NCBI GenBank assembly: GCA_002373775.1
Contig: DFJW01000078.1
Coordinates: 1-47,404 of the forward strand
Direction of reading: 5' to 3'
Source of the DNA: Ruminococcus flavefaciens
GTDB lineage: Bacteria; Bacillota; Clostridia; Oscillospirales; Ruminococcaceae
DNA: 47,404 nt
The stretch's first letter is position 1. Each line of letters begins with the position of its first letter. Shown piece after piece: positions 23,739 to 32,613 of this stretch. The notes under the pieces are model-generated. The model saw nothing but the letters and a program-made list of their open reading frames with translations. It was not told where the DNA came from and did not search any database. The position numbers and the translations under genes were made by a program.

Positions 23739-24521
23739 TCAGACATAATTCATTGATTTCAGATAGTTCTCAAAGCTTATGGATGCGCCGGCTGAGAGGT
23801 CAGCGTAGTAGCCGAGGATTATGGTGGCGTCTCTGCCGTCAATAAAGTTGTCATTGTTTACGTTGCCCACTATGCGTTCTGCGGCGGTGGGGACATAGCC
23901 GCTGGATGAACTGTCAGCGTACATGGAAAGCACAAGCGTTGCGTCCCTGCCGTCTATCATGGTATCGTTGTTCAGGTCGCCTTTATTAAAGGCTGAAGCT
24001 ATGTCTACAAAGACGGTAAAAGATTTATCAGCATATTCCTCAGCAGCTGAGCCCTTGTATCCATAAATCGTGATGTCATCCGGAATAGCATAGTCCGCGA
24101 TTGTTGTACAAGTCGAAGGAATCCAAATTTCTTTAATTGGACATTTTACAAATGTGGATGATTCTATCACAGTAACGCCTTCAGGAATATATACCTCTGT
24201 CAGACTGGAACAATGTGCGCAAAAACCTTTGGGAATGGAAGTGATCCCACCCGAAAAAAATATCTTCTTTATTTCATCTTTATACTCAACAAAAGCAGCA
24301 AAGTAATTATCCCCTGTCCCATCTATGGTAAGAACGCCGGTATTGCGGTCAAGCGTCCATGTAACGTTTTCTCCGCAAACGCCGGAAACAACGTTTTCGT
24401 ACTTCTGCTTCGCCGCATCCGCTGTTACAGATGCTCCTTCAAATAACGGCGAATCGTATCCCACTGCTCCGCCTAACATGCAAATTGAAAGTGCCGCTGC
24501 TATAATTCTTTTAACTTTCAT
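23739..24521 (-). CDS. Secreted BspA-like leucine-rich-repeat protein with dockerin
   Basis: The 260-residue product begins with a signal peptide (MKVKRIIAAALSICMLGGAVG). Residues from about 45 to 165 form short BspA-type leucine-rich repeats (LTIDGTGDNYFAAF, ITSIPKGFCAHCSSLTEVYIPEGVTVIESSTF, KEIWIPSTCTTIADYAI). The C-terminus (about 185-250) is a dockerin with two segments, GDLNNDTMIDGRDATLVLSMYAD and GNVNNDNFIDGRDATIILGYYAD, each with calcium-loop Asp/Asn residues. There is no catalytic domain, so it would be a cellulosome-bound binding or adhesion part. Promoter and terminator are its own. Confidence 0.9.
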   Translation of the reverse strand: MKVKRIIAAALSICMLGGAVGYDSPLFEGASVTADAAKQKYENVVSGVCGENVTWTLDRNTGVLTIDGTGDNYFAAFVEYKDEIKKIFFSGGITSIPKGFCAHCSSLTEVYIPEGVTVIESSTFVKCPIKEIWIPSTCTTIADYAIPDDITIYGYKGSAAEEYADKSFTVFVDIASAFNKGDLNNDTMIDGRDATLVLSMYADSSSSGYVPTAAERIVGNVNNDNFIDGRDATIILGYYADLSAGASISFENYLKSMNYV

Positions 24522-24587
24522 AACAATACCTCCTTAGTTATAAACGCCCTGAAACTATAATGTTGAAAAGTTCCTCGTTTTGTCACT

Positions 24588-24616
24588 ATTGTACCATGAA
24601 TTTTATATAATGTCAA
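24588..24616 (-). promoter_or_regulatory. Promoter of the dockerin-LRR gene
   Basis: On the minus strand TTGACA (24616-24611), 17-base spacer, TACAAT (24593-24588), about 65 bases before the start codon. Confidence 0.75.
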
Positions 24617-24721
24617 CTAAAACGAGAAAAATTCCGCACATTTTATTACACCTCCGAACTTTTCACCGGATGATGCAAAACGGCGTTTTTCATTTTGTGA
24701 ACCTTTTCTGTATTTTATGGG

Positions 24722-24750
24722 TTGATTTAACAAATGCCGCATTATATACT
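24722..24750 (+). promoter_or_regulatory. Promoter of the GH127 gene
   Basis: TTGATT (24722-24727), 17-base spacer, TATACT (24745-24750). An in-frame ATG at 24734 lies within the promoter and is therefore not the start. The rest of the 24522-24784 gap is AT-rich with no other clear feature. Confidence 0.7.
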
Positions 24751-24784
24751 TGAAGTGGATATTATTTTTGGAGGTGTACCACTT

Positions 24785-27700
24785 ATGGACAATACGTTTT
24801 TACGGCGCGTAACTGCCTTCGGACTGTCTGCTGCCCTCATAGCAGGCTCTTCTGCTTTTCCGCACAGCAGCAATGTCGCCCATGCAGCTGACGCCGGCAT
24901 CAGTGACTTTTCACTCTCAGATGTCACTATGCTCGACGATTACAGCGTCAACGCTTTCAACAAGGAGATAGAGTATCTCCTCTCATTCGACACAAACCGT
25001 TTGCTCGCCGGATTCCGTGAGAACGCCGGACTCAATACCTACGGCGCTAAACGCTACGGCGGTTGGGAAAACACAAACATCGCCGGTCATGCGGTCGGTC
25101 ACTACATGACCGCTATCGCACAGGCATACCAGAATCCACTGCTCACTGCCGACCAGCGCAATGCCCTCTACAAGAGAATGACTACCCTCATTGACGGACT
25201 GAGAGAGTGTCAGAAAAACTCCAAGGGCAAGCCCGGTCTGATCTGGGCTGCTTCTCATCCAAGCGGCACAGGCGTTGAGGTGCAGTTCGACAACGTTGAA
25301 GTCGGCAAGGCTAACATCATCAGCGAAGCATGGGTGCCGTGGTACACCATGCACAAGCTAATGGCAGGTATCGTGGACATCTATAACGCCACCGGCTATT
25401 CTCCTGCAAAAGACCTCGGTTCAGGTCTCGGAGACTGGGTGTACAACCGCTGCCTCACATGGAATGACCAGAAACACCGTACCGTCCTCTCTATCGAATA
25501 CGGCGGAATGAATGACTGCCTCTATGACCTCTACCTCATAACCGGCAAGGCGAACCATGCTTCGGCTGCTCATTACTTCGATGAGACCAACCTGTTCGAA
25601 ATGGTGCTCAAGGGCGGCGCAAATGTGCTCAACAACAGGCACGCTAACACTACTATCCCAAAGTTCATCGGTGCTCTCAAGCGCTATACCGCTCTCAACG
25701 GCAAGAACATCAACGGCGAAACTATCGACGCTACACGCTACCTACAATATGCCGAGGCATTCTGGGACATGGTAACTACTCATCACACCTATATCACCGG
25801 CGGCAACAGTGAGTGGGAGCATTTCGGAATGGATGATATCCTCGACAAGGAACGCACAAACTGTAACTGCGAGACCTGCAACTCCTACAACATGCTCAAA
25901 CTCAGCCGCGAACTCTTCAAGATAACCGGCGACAGCAAGTATATGGACTTCTACGAGGGTACTTATTATAATTCGATCCTCTCCTCTCAGAATCCTGAAA
26001 CCGGTATGACCACTTATTTCCAGCCCATGGCTACCGGCTACTTCAAGGTGTACAGTTCAGCTTTCGACCACTTCTGGTGCTGTACCGGCAGCGGCATGGA
26101 GAGTTTCACAAAACTGGGCGATACCATTTATATGCACGGTGACAGCACACTATATGTAAATATGTATCAGAGCTCTATCTTAAACTGGGCTGACAAGAAC
26201 ATGAAGATCACTCAGAACAGCTCTATCCCCGAAGGCGATACGACTACGTTCACTATCGACGGCAGCGGTGCTGTAGATTTCCGCTTCCGCATACCTGAAT
26301 GGAAAGCCGGAAATATGACAGTAAAGGTGAACGATGAGAAATACAGCTACAAAACAGTCAACGGCTACGCTCAGGTGACCGGCGATTTCAGCAGCGGTGA
26401 TGTCATAGAACTGACTATCCCAGAAGAGGTAAAGGCTTACTCTCTGCCCGACAAGAACACTGTCTACGGCTTCAAATACGGCCCGATAGTTCTAAGTGCC
26501 GAACTCGGCAAATCTAATATGACAACAGGCTCTACGGGTATGTGGGTAACTATACCAAAGGAAAAAGAAGCCCCATCAGAGACTATCAAGCTCTCTAAGG
26601 AAGGCCTGTCGGTTGCCGGCTTTATGCTGAACATCAACGACCACCTTGTAAGAGACGGAAATTCACTGAAGTTCACCCTCAAGGACACCGATCACAATCT
26701 TACGTTCACCCCTCACTACAAACAGTATCAGCAGCGCTACGGCATTTACTGGAACTTTGCAAGTAATGGTGATGCCACCGAAAAGCTGCCTCGTGCAAAG
26801 TATACAGTCACAGATACCGTACAGCCCGGCTACGGTCAGTACGAAAATGACAACCTCCATTACATGCTCGAACACAACACTCAGGGCGTTACCGATGACA
26901 GTACTTACAGATATGCCAGAAAGGGCGGATTCTTCAGTTACCGCATGGCTATCGACATGGAAGCTCAGTTCATGCTTCTGACTGTAAAGCTGCGCAAGGC
27001 TGACAACGGAAAATCTATCCGCATCCGTGTTGGTGATACCGAACTCTGGTCAGGTACTCTTGACTACTCCGGAAACGAAGCGGTATACGACAAGAAACTC
27101 ATCATCCCGCAGGACGTTGTTGACAGATGCGCTCAGTCCATCACTGCTGACGGTGTTGACTACGATGTGCTTGAAGTGGTATTCACTCCGGATGGCGATG
27201 AAGATTCCGCAAAGATCTGCGATTTCATCTACATGACAGCTGTTAAGCCGCTGTATGAATACGACGACAGCATTGCGTATTTTGTTGACTGCGGTGACCA
27301 TGACACTTCAACTCTCACCGGCAGAGACAAGCTCGGTGCATACAACAGCGTGACCGAACAGCTCTACGGTCCCGATGAAGTAACCGGTGCATACTGGGGA
27401 CTCATCGACGATCCGACTGACCAGTATAACGGCAGTTCAAGAAGCAGCGGTATCTACACCGCTAATACATGGTGTGACGAAGCTAATCCCACAGACGGCA
27501 AGGACAAGTCGGTAAGCTTCCGCTATACCAAGAATCAGTACGAACACAACATTGACCGCCACCTTGATTACGAATTCGAACTCCCTCAGGGCAGCTATAC
27601 TATTGAAATGAGTTTCCGCGATCCGTGGGGATGCTCAAAGAATCCATCCGTCTATGCAGTCAGCGGCAATACAAGAAAAGCCGTTGCTGAAAACTGCGCT

Positions 27701-28030
27701 GTTGACGGCTCTGCTGTCAAAGGCAAGGCAACAGTAGATGAGAGCGGAAAGCTTCATCTCAGTTTCGTTTCTGCCGATAAGGCTATCAACGTCTGCTACA
27801 TTATTATAAAGGCAGACGATGCAGCATCACTTCCGCAGACAGGTATCAAGGGCGATGTGAATATCAACAAGGAGGTCAATGTTGCCGACCTCGTTGCACT
27901 TGAAAGATATCTCACCGGAAAGGACACTATCGACCGCGACCAGTGGCTCAACGCCGACATCAACAGGGACGACTCCGTTGATATATTCGATATGGTACTG
28001 CTCAGGAAAATCCTGACAAATGCGAAATAA
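24785..28030 (+). CDS. Glycoside hydrolase family 127 (beta-L-arabinofuranosidase-like) with dockerin
   Basis: A 1081-residue secreted enzyme. The ATG at 24785 has GGAGGTG eight bases upstream and begins a signal peptide (MDNTFLRRVTAFGLSAALIAGSSAF, cleavage near AHA-AD). The family GH127 catalytic part carries the zinc-thiolate site: NCNCETCNSYNML with Glu363 and Cys365, and FWCCTGSG with Cys432 and Cys433, corresponding to Glu338, Cys340, Cys417 and Cys418 of Bifidobacterium HypBA1, where Cys417 is the nucleophile. Further domains follow, and a C-terminal dockerin (GDVNINKEVNVADLVALERYL and ADINRDDSVDIFDMVLLRKIL). It would release beta-linked arabinofuranose from plant glycans or hydroxyproline-rich proteins. 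Family membership is secure; exact substrate is not. Confidence 0.9.
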   Translation: MDNTFLRRVTAFGLSAALIAGSSAFPHSSNVAHAADAGISDFSLSDVTMLDDYSVNAFNKEIEYLLSFDTNRLLAGFRENAGLNTYGAKRYGGWENTNIAGHAVGHYMTAIAQAYQNPLLTADQRNALYKRMTTLIDGLRECQKNSKGKPGLIWAASHPSGTGVEVQFDNVEVGKANIISEAWVPWYTMHKLMAGIVDIYNATGYSPAKDLGSGLGDWVYNRCLTWNDQKHRTVLSIEYGGMNDCLYDLYLITGKANHASAAHYFDETNLFEMVLKGGANVLNNRHANTTIPKFIGALKRYTALNGKNINGETIDATRYLQYAEAFWDMVTTHHTYITGGNSEWEHFGMDDILDKERTNCNCETCNSYNMLKLSRELFKITGDSKYMDFYEGTYYNSILSSQNPETGMTTYFQPMATGYFKVYSSAFDHFWCCTGSGMESFTKLGDTIYMHGDSTLYVNMYQSSILNWADKNMKITQNSSIPEGDTTTFTIDGSGAVDFRFRIPEWKAGNMTVKVNDEKYSYKTVNGYAQVTGDFSSGDVIELTIPEEVKAYSLPDKNTVYGFKYGPIVLSAELGKSNMTTGSTGMWVTIPKEKEAPSETIKLSKEGLSVAGFMLNINDHLVRDGNSLKFTLKDTDHNLTFTPHYKQYQQRYGIYWNFASNGDATEKLPRAKYTVTDTVQPGYGQYENDNLHYMLEHNTQGVTDDSTYRYARKGGFFSYRMAIDMEAQFMLLTVKLRKADNGKSIRIRVGDTELWSGTLDYSGNEAVYDKKLIIPQDVVDRCAQSITADGVDYDVLEVVFTPDGDEDSAKICDFIYMTAVKPLYEYDDSIAYFVDCGDHDTSTLTGRDKLGAYNSVTEQLYGPDEVTGAYWGLIDDPTDQYNGSSRSSGIYTANTWCDEANPTDGKDKSVSFRYTKNQYEHNIDRHLDYEFELPQGSYTIEMSFRDPWGCSKNPSVYAVSGNTRKAVAENCAVDGSAVKGKATVDESGKLHLSFVSADKAINVCYIIIKADDAASLPQTGIKGDVNINKEVNVADLVALERYLTGKDTIDRDQWLNADINRDDSVDIFDMVLLRKILTNAK

Positions 28031-28042
28031 AATATAACAGAG

Positions 28043-28078
28043 ACGCCGTATGCAGCTGAGCTGTATGCGGCGTTTTGC
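28043..28078 (+). terminator. Terminator of the GH127 gene
   Basis: A 13-bp stem with two G-T pairs (28043-28055 with 28061-28073) is followed by TTTTGCTTTATT, 12 bases past the stop codon. Confidence 0.8.
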
Positions 28079-28159
28079 TTTATTCCGGCATTTTCCCGTT
28101 CATGGAAAATGCTTCTGTACTGCGGCAGCATATCCTGCGTATTTGTTTATAATGCGGTA

Positions 28160-28198
28160 TTGACATATCTCCGGTAATGTTGTATAATTGTATACAAT
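28160..28198 (+). promoter_or_regulatory. Promoter with overlapping GntR-type operator
   Basis: TTGACA (28160-28165), 17-base spacer, TATAAT (28183-28188). Overlapping the -10 box is a perfect 12-base palindrome, ATTGTATACAAT (28187-28198), like operators of FadR/FCD-type GntR repressors. Such a repressor is encoded in this same operon at 29704, so autoregulation is likely. Confidence 0.7.
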
Positions 28199-28307
28199 AA
28201 CACAGTGATACAAATATACATGAATGGACGACTTTGATCTATGCCTCAGTTCATATCATGTATGCCGATTTTTTCACGAAACCGGATCTGTAAACGGAGG
28301 GTAAACT

Positions 28308-29699
28308 ATGAATCACACAATGCCGAACATCAGTCTCAGCAAGCGGACTAATCTGCTTGATTTCGATACATACGAATACGAATTGCAGGAGGTAGAGCGT
28401 CCCGAGCTTTTCCGTGAGATGTTCCCCTACGAGGAAGTGCCGAAGGTAGCGTACAACTATCGCCATGTACCGATGAATATGCCGGAGGATATCTATATCA
28501 CAGATACTTCCTTCCGCGACGGTCAGCAGTCAAGAGCACCGTATACAACAGAACAGATAGTCGATATCTATAAAATGCTGCACCGTCTTGGCGGTGAGAA
28601 AGGTATCATCAGACAGACCGAGTTTTTCGTTTATTCCAAAAGCGACCGCGATGCTCTTGAACAGTGTATGGCTCTCGGCTATGAATTCCCGGAGATAACT
28701 ACATGGATACGCGCAAACAAGCAGGACTTCGAACTTGTCCGCAACATCGGCGTTAAGGAAACAGGTATCCTCGTTTCCTGCTCAGATCACCATATATTCA
28801 ATAAAATGGGACTTAACAGACGACAGGCTCTTGACAAATATCTGGGCATAGTCAAGGAATGTATAGGAGCAGGTCTGCGTCCGCGATGTCATTTCGAAGA
28901 TATCACCCGTGCGGATTTCTACGGCTTTGTCGTTCCCTTTGCTATCGAATTGAGGAAACTCTCGGAGGAGAGCGGCGTTCCTATAAAGATACGCGCCTGC
29001 GATACTATGGGCTACGGTATCCCCTATCCCGGCGCTGCACTTCCGAGAAGCGTCTCCGGCATCATCTACGGCTTGCAGCACTATGCCGGTTTCTCAAGCG
29101 ATATGCTTGAATGGCACGGTCACAACGATTTCTACAAGGGCGTGACAAATGCGGCTACCGCATGGCTTTACGGTGCAGGTGCAGTAAACTGCTCGCTGCT
29201 CGGGATCGGTGAACGTACCGGAAATGTTCCGCTGGAGGCAATGGTATTCGAATACGCATCTCTCAAAGGTACGCTGGACGGAATGGATACAACAGTCATA
29301 ACCGAGATAGCTGACTATATTGTAAACGAAACTCATTACGAACTGCCGCCTATGACTCCATTCGTGGGAAGATATTTCAATGTCACCCGTGCAGGTATAC
29401 ATGCGGACGGACTGATGAAGGATGAGGAGATATACAACATCTTTGATACGGCAAAGCTGCTGAACAGACCACCCTATGTATCGGTAAGTGCGTCTTCCGG
29501 ACTCGCCGGCATCGCCTGCTGGATAAACAATTACTATAAGCTCTCCGGAGATAAGTGCGTTGACAAGAGAAATGCTGCCGTTGCTAAGATAAAGGAATGG
29601 GTAGATAAGGAGTACGAGGGCGGACGTGTTACCGTTATCAGTGACGACGAACTGAAAGCCCTCACTGAAGAGTATCTCCCAGAGATCGCAAGGAGGTAA
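28308..29699 (+). CDS. Putative Re-citrate synthase (DRE-TIM metallolyase family)
   Basis: The 463-residue protein belongs to the family of 2-isopropylmalate and homocitrate synthases. ITDTSFRDGQQSRAPYTTEQI carries the DxxxRDGxQ metal and substrate motif (about residues 65-85), and LEWHGHNDFYKGVTNA the HxHND metal motif (about 268-283). The details (RPRCHFEDITRADFYGFVVPFAIELRKLSEESGVPIKIRACDTMGYG, GERTGNVPLEAMVFEYASLKG) match what I recall of the Clostridium kluyveri type Re-citrate synthase, which condenses oxaloacetate and acetyl-CoA. That fits an anaerobe lacking ordinary citrate synthase. A homocitrate or isopropylmalate role is the alternative. An ACGGAGGG ribosome site precedes the ATG, and the GntR gene starts 4 bases after the stop. 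Confidence 0.82.
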   Translation: MNHTMPNISLSKRTNLLDFDTYEYELQEVERPELFREMFPYEEVPKVAYNYRHVPMNMPEDIYITDTSFRDGQQSRAPYTTEQIVDIYKMLHRLGGEKGIIRQTEFFVYSKSDRDALEQCMALGYEFPEITTWIRANKQDFELVRNIGVKETGILVSCSDHHIFNKMGLNRRQALDKYLGIVKECIGAGLRPRCHFEDITRADFYGFVVPFAIELRKLSEESGVPIKIRACDTMGYGIPYPGAALPRSVSGIIYGLQHYAGFSSDMLEWHGHNDFYKGVTNAATAWLYGAGAVNCSLLGIGERTGNVPLEAMVFEYASLKGTLDGMDTTVITEIADYIVNETHYELPPMTPFVGRYFNVTRAGIHADGLMKDEEIYNIFDTAKLLNRPPYVSVSASSGLAGIACWINNYYKLSGDKCVDKRNAAVAKIKEWVDKEYEGGRVTVISDDELKALTEEYLPEIARR

Positions 29700-29703
29700 T
29701 GGT

Positions 29704-30363
29704 ATGCTGCTGGAAACTGATGACCGCTCGCTGAGGATAAGGGTTTTCAACGCCATAGAAAATGCCATTCTGGACGGCGAATACAAGGACGGCGACAGTC
29801 TGAACGAACTGCGGCTCTCAAAGGAACTGGGCATCAGCCGCACACCTGTGCGCGAAGCTCTCATGCAGCTTGAACTTGAAGGGCTGGTGCGAAACGTCCC
29901 TAACAAGGGGGCTGTTGTAGTTGGCGTAACTGAGCAGGATATCCACGACATATACGAGATCAGGATACGCATTGAAGGACTTGCTGCCCGTCTGTGCGCG
30001 GAGAATATCACAGAAGATGAGCTTCGTGCGCTGGAACAGATAGTTGACCTTCAGGAATTCTATCTGCTGAAAAACGGTACCGAACAGATCTGGAAACTGG
30101 ACGGTGATTTTCACAAGATAATCTATGATGCGTCAAGAAGCCGTCCGCTGCGGTTCACGCTCTCAAACTTCCACAACTACATAAAAAAAGCCCGTGATAT
30201 CTCCGTTCAGACAGAGGGCCGCGCCGAAAAGACCGTCGCTGAGCATCGCGCCATACTCGATGCAATAAAGGCTCATAACGGTGATCTTGCCGAGCAGCTG
30301 ACTGCAAAGCATATCTCCAATGCCGAGGATAATCTGTTCGAAAACGGACTAAAAATGGAATGA
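29704..30363 (+). CDS. GntR-family regulator with FCD domain
   Basis: A 219-residue regulator. An N-terminal winged helix-turn-helix (AIENAILDGEYKDGDSLNELRLSKELGISRTPVREALMQLELEGLVRN, about residues 15-65) is followed by an all-helical FCD ligand-binding domain with DIHDIYEIRIRIEGLAARLCAE and the metal-binding histidine stretches DGDFHKIIYDAS and AEHRAILDAIKAHN. It is co-transcribed with the citrate synthase-like gene and probably binds the palindrome at 28187-28198. Effectors of this family are often organic acids such as citrate or lactate; which one applies is unknown. Confidence 0.92.
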   Translation: MLLETDDRSLRIRVFNAIENAILDGEYKDGDSLNELRLSKELGISRTPVREALMQLELEGLVRNVPNKGAVVVGVTEQDIHDIYEIRIRIEGLAARLCAENITEDELRALEQIVDLQEFYLLKNGTEQIWKLDGDFHKIIYDASRSRPLRFTLSNFHNYIKKARDISVQTEGRAEKTVAEHRAILDAIKAHNGDLAEQLTAKHISNAEDNLFENGLKME

Positions 30364-30372
30364 GGAAATAAT

Positions 30373-31128
30373 ATGAACAGGATCGGACCGGATCTATATC
30401 ACAACATTATAAAATATATCACGAAAACACCCTGCGGCACGGTCTATCCGTTGTCTGTAGCTGAAATGAATCAGTACGGTGACGTTTTCACAGGGAATGA
30501 TTCCGTTCTGCTCTGGCATTACGGCGGTTTTGCGTTCATATACGGGAAATGCGATACATACTTTCTCGAACAGATATACAGAAAGTTCTTCTGCACCGGA
30601 GTCAGTCTGCCGAGAAGGTTCATACTTTTCACGGCAGATAAGGAAGTTGAACAGTTCTTCCGTTCAAAGGAAGGTATCACATTCGGCAAAAGATATCATC
30701 TTGAACATACACACGCAATTACCTCTCCTTCGGATACACTGCCTCCCGGATTTCATATCACCGAATTCAGCAAGGAACTGTTAGAAAAGGCAGAAGGAAG
30801 AGTTATTCCGGGTTTTGCATGGAGAAATGCTGAGGAATTTCTCAGGAACGGCATGGGATTCTGTGCTGTCCATGAAGGCAGACCGGCAGCATGGGCGTTT
30901 TCTGCTGCGGTCAGTTCAGAAGAGATAGACATCGGCATAGAAACTGCATCTGCTTATCAGCATATGGGACTTGCAACAGCAGCCGCCGAAAAGATGATAC
31001 AGTACTGTTACGAGCATGGCAGACGTCCCGTGTGGTCGTGTGATTCCACAAACATAGCATCGCGCAGACTGGCTGAAAAGGTCGGCTTTGAGGTAGTGTC
31101 TGAGTACACAACGATAAAAATACAGTGA
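30373..31128 (+). CDS. GNAT-family N-acetyltransferase
   Basis: The 251-residue protein has a C-terminal GNAT domain with GFCAVHEGRPAAWAFSAAVSSEEIDIGIETASAYQHMGLATAAAEKMIQYCYEHG (acetyl-CoA loop QHMGLATAAA near residues 195-205) and RLAEKVGFEVVSEY at the end. The N-terminal half (residues 1-120) is typical of the larger GNAT_acetyltransf form with a non-catalytic partner domain. It is nine bases after the GntR gene and closed by a terminator at 31150. The acceptor is not known. Confidence 0.85.
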   Translation: MNRIGPDLYHNIIKYITKTPCGTVYPLSVAEMNQYGDVFTGNDSVLLWHYGGFAFIYGKCDTYFLEQIYRKFFCTGVSLPRRFILFTADKEVEQFFRSKEGITFGKRYHLEHTHAITSPSDTLPPGFHITEFSKELLEKAEGRVIPGFAWRNAEEFLRNGMGFCAVHEGRPAAWAFSAAVSSEEIDIGIETASAYQHMGLATAAAEKMIQYCYEHGRRPVWSCDSTNIASRRLAEKVGFEVVSEYTTIKIQ

Positions 31129-31149
31129 TCCAAACATATCAGAAATATC

Positions 31150-31176
31150 AAAGGCGGTCATATGACCGCCTTTTTA
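31150..31176 (+). terminator. Intrinsic terminator after the acetyltransferase gene
   Basis: AAAGGCGGTCA and TGACCGCCTTT form an 11-bp stem with a two-base spacer (31150-31173) and T-rich end. Confidence 0.85.
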
Positions 31177-31287
31177 TGTACCATTCTTACCCGTCCTGCC
31201 ATGAACGTCATATAGACAAATACTATAACCGGGATACTTGAAATAATGCCACTTCCGTGATATACTTATTGAATAAGTAGTAATACT

Positions 31288-31590
31288 CTATATGCCGGAA
31301 TTCACCAGATGCACGATATATGCCGCATATCCGCCTTCGATGTTGTAAACATCGTATCCCCGGTCATCAAGTATCTCTGCCACCTCGGCACTGAGATCAC
31401 CAGTCCTGCAAAGAACATAAACCGGCTTGTCCTTCGGCAGCAGTGAAAGTCCGGTGGATATCTCATCAAAAGGAACATTCACCGAACCACGTATGCCTTT
31501 CAGTTCAAACTCTTCCCTGCTGCGTATATCCAGAAGAGTTACTTTACCGGTATCAAGTCCACATATTTCAGCTGCTTTTATACTTTTCAT
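31288..31590 (-). CDS. Rhodanese-domain protein
   Basis: A 100-residue single rhodanese domain (VTLLDIRSREEFELKGIRGSVNVPFDEI and the active-site loop PVYVLCRTGDLSAEVAEIL, Cys persulfide site near residue 61). Such proteins carry sulfur as a persulfide. It is divergent from the MoeB/HesA-like E1 gene, with only 25 bases between the start codons. In many bacteria the rhodanese is fused to the E1, so the two here probably act together in sulfur-carrier chemistry. Confidence 0.92.
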   Translation of the reverse strand: MKSIKAAEICGLDTGKVTLLDIRSREEFELKGIRGSVNVPFDEISTGLSLLPKDKPVYVLCRTGDLSAEVAEILDDRGYDVYNIEGGYAAYIVHLVNSGI

Positions 31591-31615
31591 ATCTTTATCC
31601 TTTCAGGAGGCTAAA

Positions 31616-32422
31616 ATGGCTTTATCAGACGAACAGCTCGAACGCTATTCGAGACACATAACATTAAAAGAGATCGGCGTAAGAGGTCAGAAAAAACTAC
31701 TTGCCGCAAAAGTACTCATCATCGGCGCAGGCGGGCTCGGAGCTCCTGCCGCTATGTATCTTGCGGCAGCCGGTGTCGGCACTATAGGGATCGCTGACTG
31801 CGACTGCGTGGAGCTTTCAAATCTGCAAAGACAGATAATCCACTCAACCGATGACGTTGGAAAAACTAAGGTGCAGTCTGCTGCCGAAACTATAAAAGCT
31901 CTCAATCCCGATGTAAAAGTCATTACTTATCATGAATATGTCAGCAGCAGGAATATCGCCGGCATGATCGCTGATTATGATATTATTATTGACGGTGCTG
32001 ATAATTTCCCCACAAAGTTCCTCATAAACGATGCCTGCGTCCTCGGAGGCAAACCATTTATCCACGCCGGGATACTCCGGTTCGAAGGTCAGCTCATGAC
32101 CTATGTTCCGGGCAAAGGTCCGTGTTATCGCTGTATATTCGAAGCACCGCCTCCGAAAGATGCTGTGCCAAGCTGCCGTGAAGCCGGAGTTATAGGAGCA
32201 ATGGCTGGCATAATCGGTTCTATGCAGGCACTGGAAGCCGTGAAATTCATAACAGGTCAGGGCGAACTGCTCACCGGCAGTATGCTCGTCTTTGACGGGA
32301 TGAAAATGGAATGGCGGAAAGTCAGACTGCCGAAAAGGAATCACGCATGCCCGATATGCGGCGATAAACCGTCAATTACCGAACTCACAGACGAAGAGCA
32401 GACAGCATGCAGTATGCTATAA
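31616..32422 (+). CDS. MoeB/ThiF/HesA-family adenylyltransferase (E1-like)
   Basis: A 268-residue E1-like enzyme. The start at 31616 has CAGGAGG before it. LSDEQLERYSRHITLKEIGVRGQKKL opens the domain, followed by the Rossmann VLIIGAGGLGAPAAMYLAAAGVGTIGIADCDCVELSNLQRQIIH. Zinc ligands are CYRC (about residue 170) and CPIC near the C-terminus, and the CREAGVIG motif (about 185) matches the catalytic region. It would adenylate the C-terminus of a ubiquitin-like sulfur carrier (MoaD or ThiS type). No carrier gene is adjacent. Relationship to the divergent rhodanese is likely functional. Confidence 0.9.
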   Translation: MALSDEQLERYSRHITLKEIGVRGQKKLLAAKVLIIGAGGLGAPAAMYLAAAGVGTIGIADCDCVELSNLQRQIIHSTDDVGKTKVQSAAETIKALNPDVKVITYHEYVSSRNIAGMIADYDIIIDGADNFPTKFLINDACVLGGKPFIHAGILRFEGQLMTYVPGKGPCYRCIFEAPPPKDAVPSCREAGVIGAMAGIIGSMQALEAVKFITGQGELLTGSMLVFDGMKMEWRKVRLPKRNHACPICGDKPSITELTDEEQTACSML

Positions 32423-32477
32423 ACTGATTATATAGCAGGCAAAAGCATTTGTCAATAACAAATTCATAGAAATCCTA

Positions 32478-32506
32478 TTGACAAACTATGATATTTATAG
32501 TATAAT
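32478..32506 (+). promoter_or_regulatory. Consensus promoter of the leader-peptide/ACT/glutamate-cysteine ligase operon
   Basis: TTGACA (32478-32483), 17-base spacer, TATAAT (32501-32506), a perfect sigma-A promoter; transcription would start near 32513. Confidence 0.9.
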
Positions 32507-32547
32507 ATAAACATAGTGAAATGATATGTATTACGGAGGTGTTCATT

Positions 32548-32613
32548 ATGCAGATGTGTATTTGTGAAAATGATATGTGTATAGAGATCTTCTCCGCGCC
32601 TGTTATATCATAG
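32548..32613 (+). CDS. 21-codon Cys/Met-rich leader peptide
   Basis: An ATG at 32548 with GGAGGT seven bases upstream opens 21 codons ending at TAG (32611-32613). The first 11 residues are MQMCICENDMC, so three Cys and four Met codons fall in a peptide far too short to be an enzyme. It lies between a perfect promoter and a set of alternative RNA stems ahead of the ACT and glutamate-cysteine ligase genes. This is the layout of an amino-acid-sensing attenuator, with ribosome stalling at Cys (or Met) codons as the signal. Confidence 0.65.
   Translation: MQMCICENDMCIEIFSAPVIS

Noticed and set aside
24734..24784. Upstream in-frame ATG for the GH127 gene
   Set aside because: It lies between the -35 and -10 boxes at 24722-24750, and the ATG at 24785 has an ideal ribosome site and begins the signal peptide.
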